Origin: Lepidurus packardi
Taxonomy: Eukaryota; Arthropoda; Branchiopoda; Notostraca; Triopsidae
DNA length: 64,000 bases
Direction of reading: 5' to 3'
NCBI GenBank assembly: GCA_023053545.1
Contig: JAKZAN010000046.1
Span: 1-64,000, forward strand
The first letter of the stretch is position 1. Each line of letters starts with the position of its first letter. Shown here in pieces: positions 62,506-64,000 of this stretch. A program made the translations under genes and the position numbers. Below the pieces are notes generated by a model. That model was not told the DNA's origin. It saw only the letters and a program-made list of their open reading frames with translations, and did not search any database.

Positions 62506-64000
62506 TAATTAAGGAATTAATTCAGTCCGTAAGGAATAAGTTCAGTACGTAAGGAATTAATTCAGTCCGTAATCGATTAATTAAGTCCGTAATGAATTAG
62601 TTCAGTCCATATGAAACTAATTCAGTCCGTAAGGAATTAATTAAGGAATTAATTCAGTCCGTAAGGAATTAATTCAGTCCGTAAGGAATTAATTCAGTCC
62701 GTAAGGAATTATTTCAGTACGTATGGTATTAATTCAGTCCGTAAGGAATTAATTCAGACCGTAAGGAGTTAATTCAGTCCGTAAGGAATTAATTCAGTCC
62801 GTAAGGAATAAGTTAAGTACGTAAGGAATTAATTCAGTCTGTAATCGATTAATTAAGTCCGTAATGAATTAATTCAGTCCGTATGAAATTAATTCAGTCC
62901 GTAAGGAATTAATTCAGTCCGTAAGCAATAAGTTCAGTACGTAAGGAATTAATTCAGTCCGTAAGGAATTAATTCAGTCTGTAAGGATTTAATTCAGTCC
63001 GTAAGGTATTAATTCAGTCCGTAAGGATTTAATTCAGTCCGTAAGGTATTAATTCAGTCCGTATGAAATTAATTCAGTCCGTAAGGAATTCATTCAGTCC
63101 GTAAGGAATTAATTCAGTAAGAAAGGAATTCAATCAATCCTAAAGAATTAATTCAGTCCGTAAGGAACTAATTCAGTCCGTAAGGACTTAATTCAGTCCG
63201 TAAGGAATTAATTCAGTCCGTAATGGATTAATTAAGTCCGTAATGAATTAATTCAGTCCGTATGAAATTAATTCAGTCCGTAAGGAATTAATTAAGGAAT
63301 TAATTCAGTCCGTAAGGAATTTTTTCAGTAAGAAAGGAATTCAATCAATCATAAAGAATTAATTCAGTCCGTAAGGAAATAATTCAGTCCGTAAGGAATT
63401 AATTCAGTCCGTAAGGAATTAATTCAGTCCGTAAGGAATTAATTCAGTTCGTAAGGAATTAATTTAGTCCGTAAGGGATTATTTCAGTCCGTAATTAATT
63501 CATTAATTCCTTACGGAATTAATTAAGTCCATAATGGATTAATTCAGTCCGTAAGGAATTAATTCAGTCCGTAAGGAATTGATTAAATCCGTTCGGAATT
63601 AATTCAGACCGTAAGGAATAAATTAAGTACGTAAGGAATTAATTAAGTTCGTGAGGAATTAATTAAGTCCGTAAAGAATTAATTCCGTCCGTAAGGAATT
63701 AATTAGGTCCGTAAGGAATTAATTCAGCCCGTAAGGAAATAATTCAGTCCGGATGAAATTAATTCAGTCCGTAAGGAATTAATTGAGGAATTAAGGAATT
63801 AATTCAGTCCGTAAGGAATTAATTCAGTCCGTAAGGAATTAATTCAGTCCGTAACGAATTAATTCAGTCCGTAAGGAATAACTTCAGTACGTAAGGAAAT
63901 AATTCAGTCCGTAATGGATTAATTAAGTCCGTAATGAATTAATTCAGTCCGTAATGGTTTAATTAAGTCCGTAAGGAATTAATTAAGTCCGTAATGAATT
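62506..64000 (+). repeat. Family II unit F4 (runs off the window end)
   Basis: The truncation is at 62506-62517. GTATGGTATT (62721) and GTAAGCAATA (62921) recur from F1 at offsets of about 13.9 kb. The inverted 11-mer at 63506-63516 has the CATTAATTCC context of F2/F3. The downstream order (CAGCCCGTAAGG, CCGGATGAAAT, GTAACGAATT) follows F1. It shows that the 48.6-50.7 kb HOR is not purely local. Confidence 0.78.

Larger units (their letters stand above)
1..64000 (+). repeat. 20-bp satellite array filling the whole window
   Basis: The consensus monomer is TAATTCAGTCCGTAAGGAAT, tandem and head-to-tail, about 3,200 copies with no unrelated sequence between them. GC is about 35 percent. The monomer junction forms the perfect palindrome GAATTAATTC. 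Every monomer has one CpG (in TCCGTA). Because 20 is 2 modulo 3, all three frames read the same 20-codon cycle, with two stops per 60 bp on each strand. The canonical monomer has no ATG on either strand, so coding capacity is excluded. The array continues past both window ends. This is satellite DNA of a eukaryotic heterochromatic block; I do not recognise the family or species. Confidence 0.98.

Noticed and set aside
1-64000. CRISPR array
   Set aside because: The 20-bp units are directly adjacent with no unique spacers and no cas genes; variation is point-like and shared between copies.
1-64000. Plasmid replication iterons (20-bp direct repeats)
   Set aside because: Iteron arrays have a few copies next to a rep gene; here there are about 3,200 copies and no gene.
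1-64000. Short open reading frames created by ATG in variants
   Set aside because: They end after a few codons because of the periodic TAA/TGA; there is no codon signal or ribosome-binding context.
1-64000. CENP-B box
   Set aside because: No match to the TTCG....A..CGGG core was seen in the canonical or landmark monomers, so a centromere claim cannot rest on this motif.
1-64000. Telomeric repeat or telomere-proximal array
   Set aside because: No TTAGGG-, TTAGG- or TTTAGGG-type tandem was seen; TTAGG occurs only as an isolated monomer variant (TTAGGTCCG).
1-64000. 10-bp sub-periodicity inside the 20-mer
   Set aside because: The two halves TAATTCAGTC and CGTAAGGAAT match at no aligned position, so the monomer is not a dimer of a 10-mer.

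Overview
The whole 64 kb window is one uninterrupted satellite DNA array. The basic unit is 20 bp, TAATTCAGTCCGTAAGGAAT (7 G/C in 20), repeated head-to-tail about 3,200 times. It runs off both ends of the window. I found no protein gene, RNA gene, transposon, CRISPR array or unique sequence. A block of this size and purity points to eukaryotic constitutive heterochromatin (pericentromere, centromere, subtelomere or a sex-chromosome block). The sequence alone does not identify the species or the chromosomal position.

The array is not a simple repeat. Monomer variants come in fixed orders and form higher-order repeats (HORs). Five landmarks make this readable. (1) A 12-bp truncated monomer (TAATTAAGGAAT), usually preceded by a GTATGAAAT variant, opens most HOR units. 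(2) In the left part, a header with CCTAAAGGATT follows the truncation. (3) A 39-bp purine-rich/EcoRI composite contains a 19-bp monomer and exists in two versions, GAAACGAATTC (family I) and GAAAGGAATTC (family II). (4) A small island carries 11 bp of monomer in inverted orientation, 24 copies in all. (5) A CCGTACGG palindrome variant recurs throughout.

Layout: 1 to about 26.95 kb is family I, 16 HOR units of 850 to 3,069 bp, with recent tandem duplications at offsets of 2,256, 859, 2,308, 850 and 932 bp. From about 26.96 to 35.76 kb is family II, four copies of a 2.0-2.5 kb unit. From 35.77 to 46.4 kb the two families are mixed: family I islands sit inside family II within a segment duplicated at about 4.1 kb offset, followed by 460/920-bp and 1,308/1,388-bp duplications. 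From 46.4 to 64 kb are further family II units: a roughly 2.0 kb unit in three copies at 48.6-54.7 kb, a 1,240-bp tandem duplication at 55.2-57.7 kb with relatives up to 62.5 kb, and at 62.5-64 kb a return of the unit first seen at 48.6 kb, about 13.9 kb away.

The main result is mechanistic. Each duplication length I decomposed fully equals a whole number of monomers once the 19-bp and 12-bp monomers inside it are counted. That is the signature of unequal exchange or replication slippage in monomer register. Possible functional leads are weak: a GUAA (GNRA-type) tetraloop hairpin available in every plus-strand transcript monomer, a GAATTAATTC palindrome every 20 bp, and a well-preserved CpG in each monomer. 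Boundaries of HOR units in the right half are approximate; counts were made by eye.
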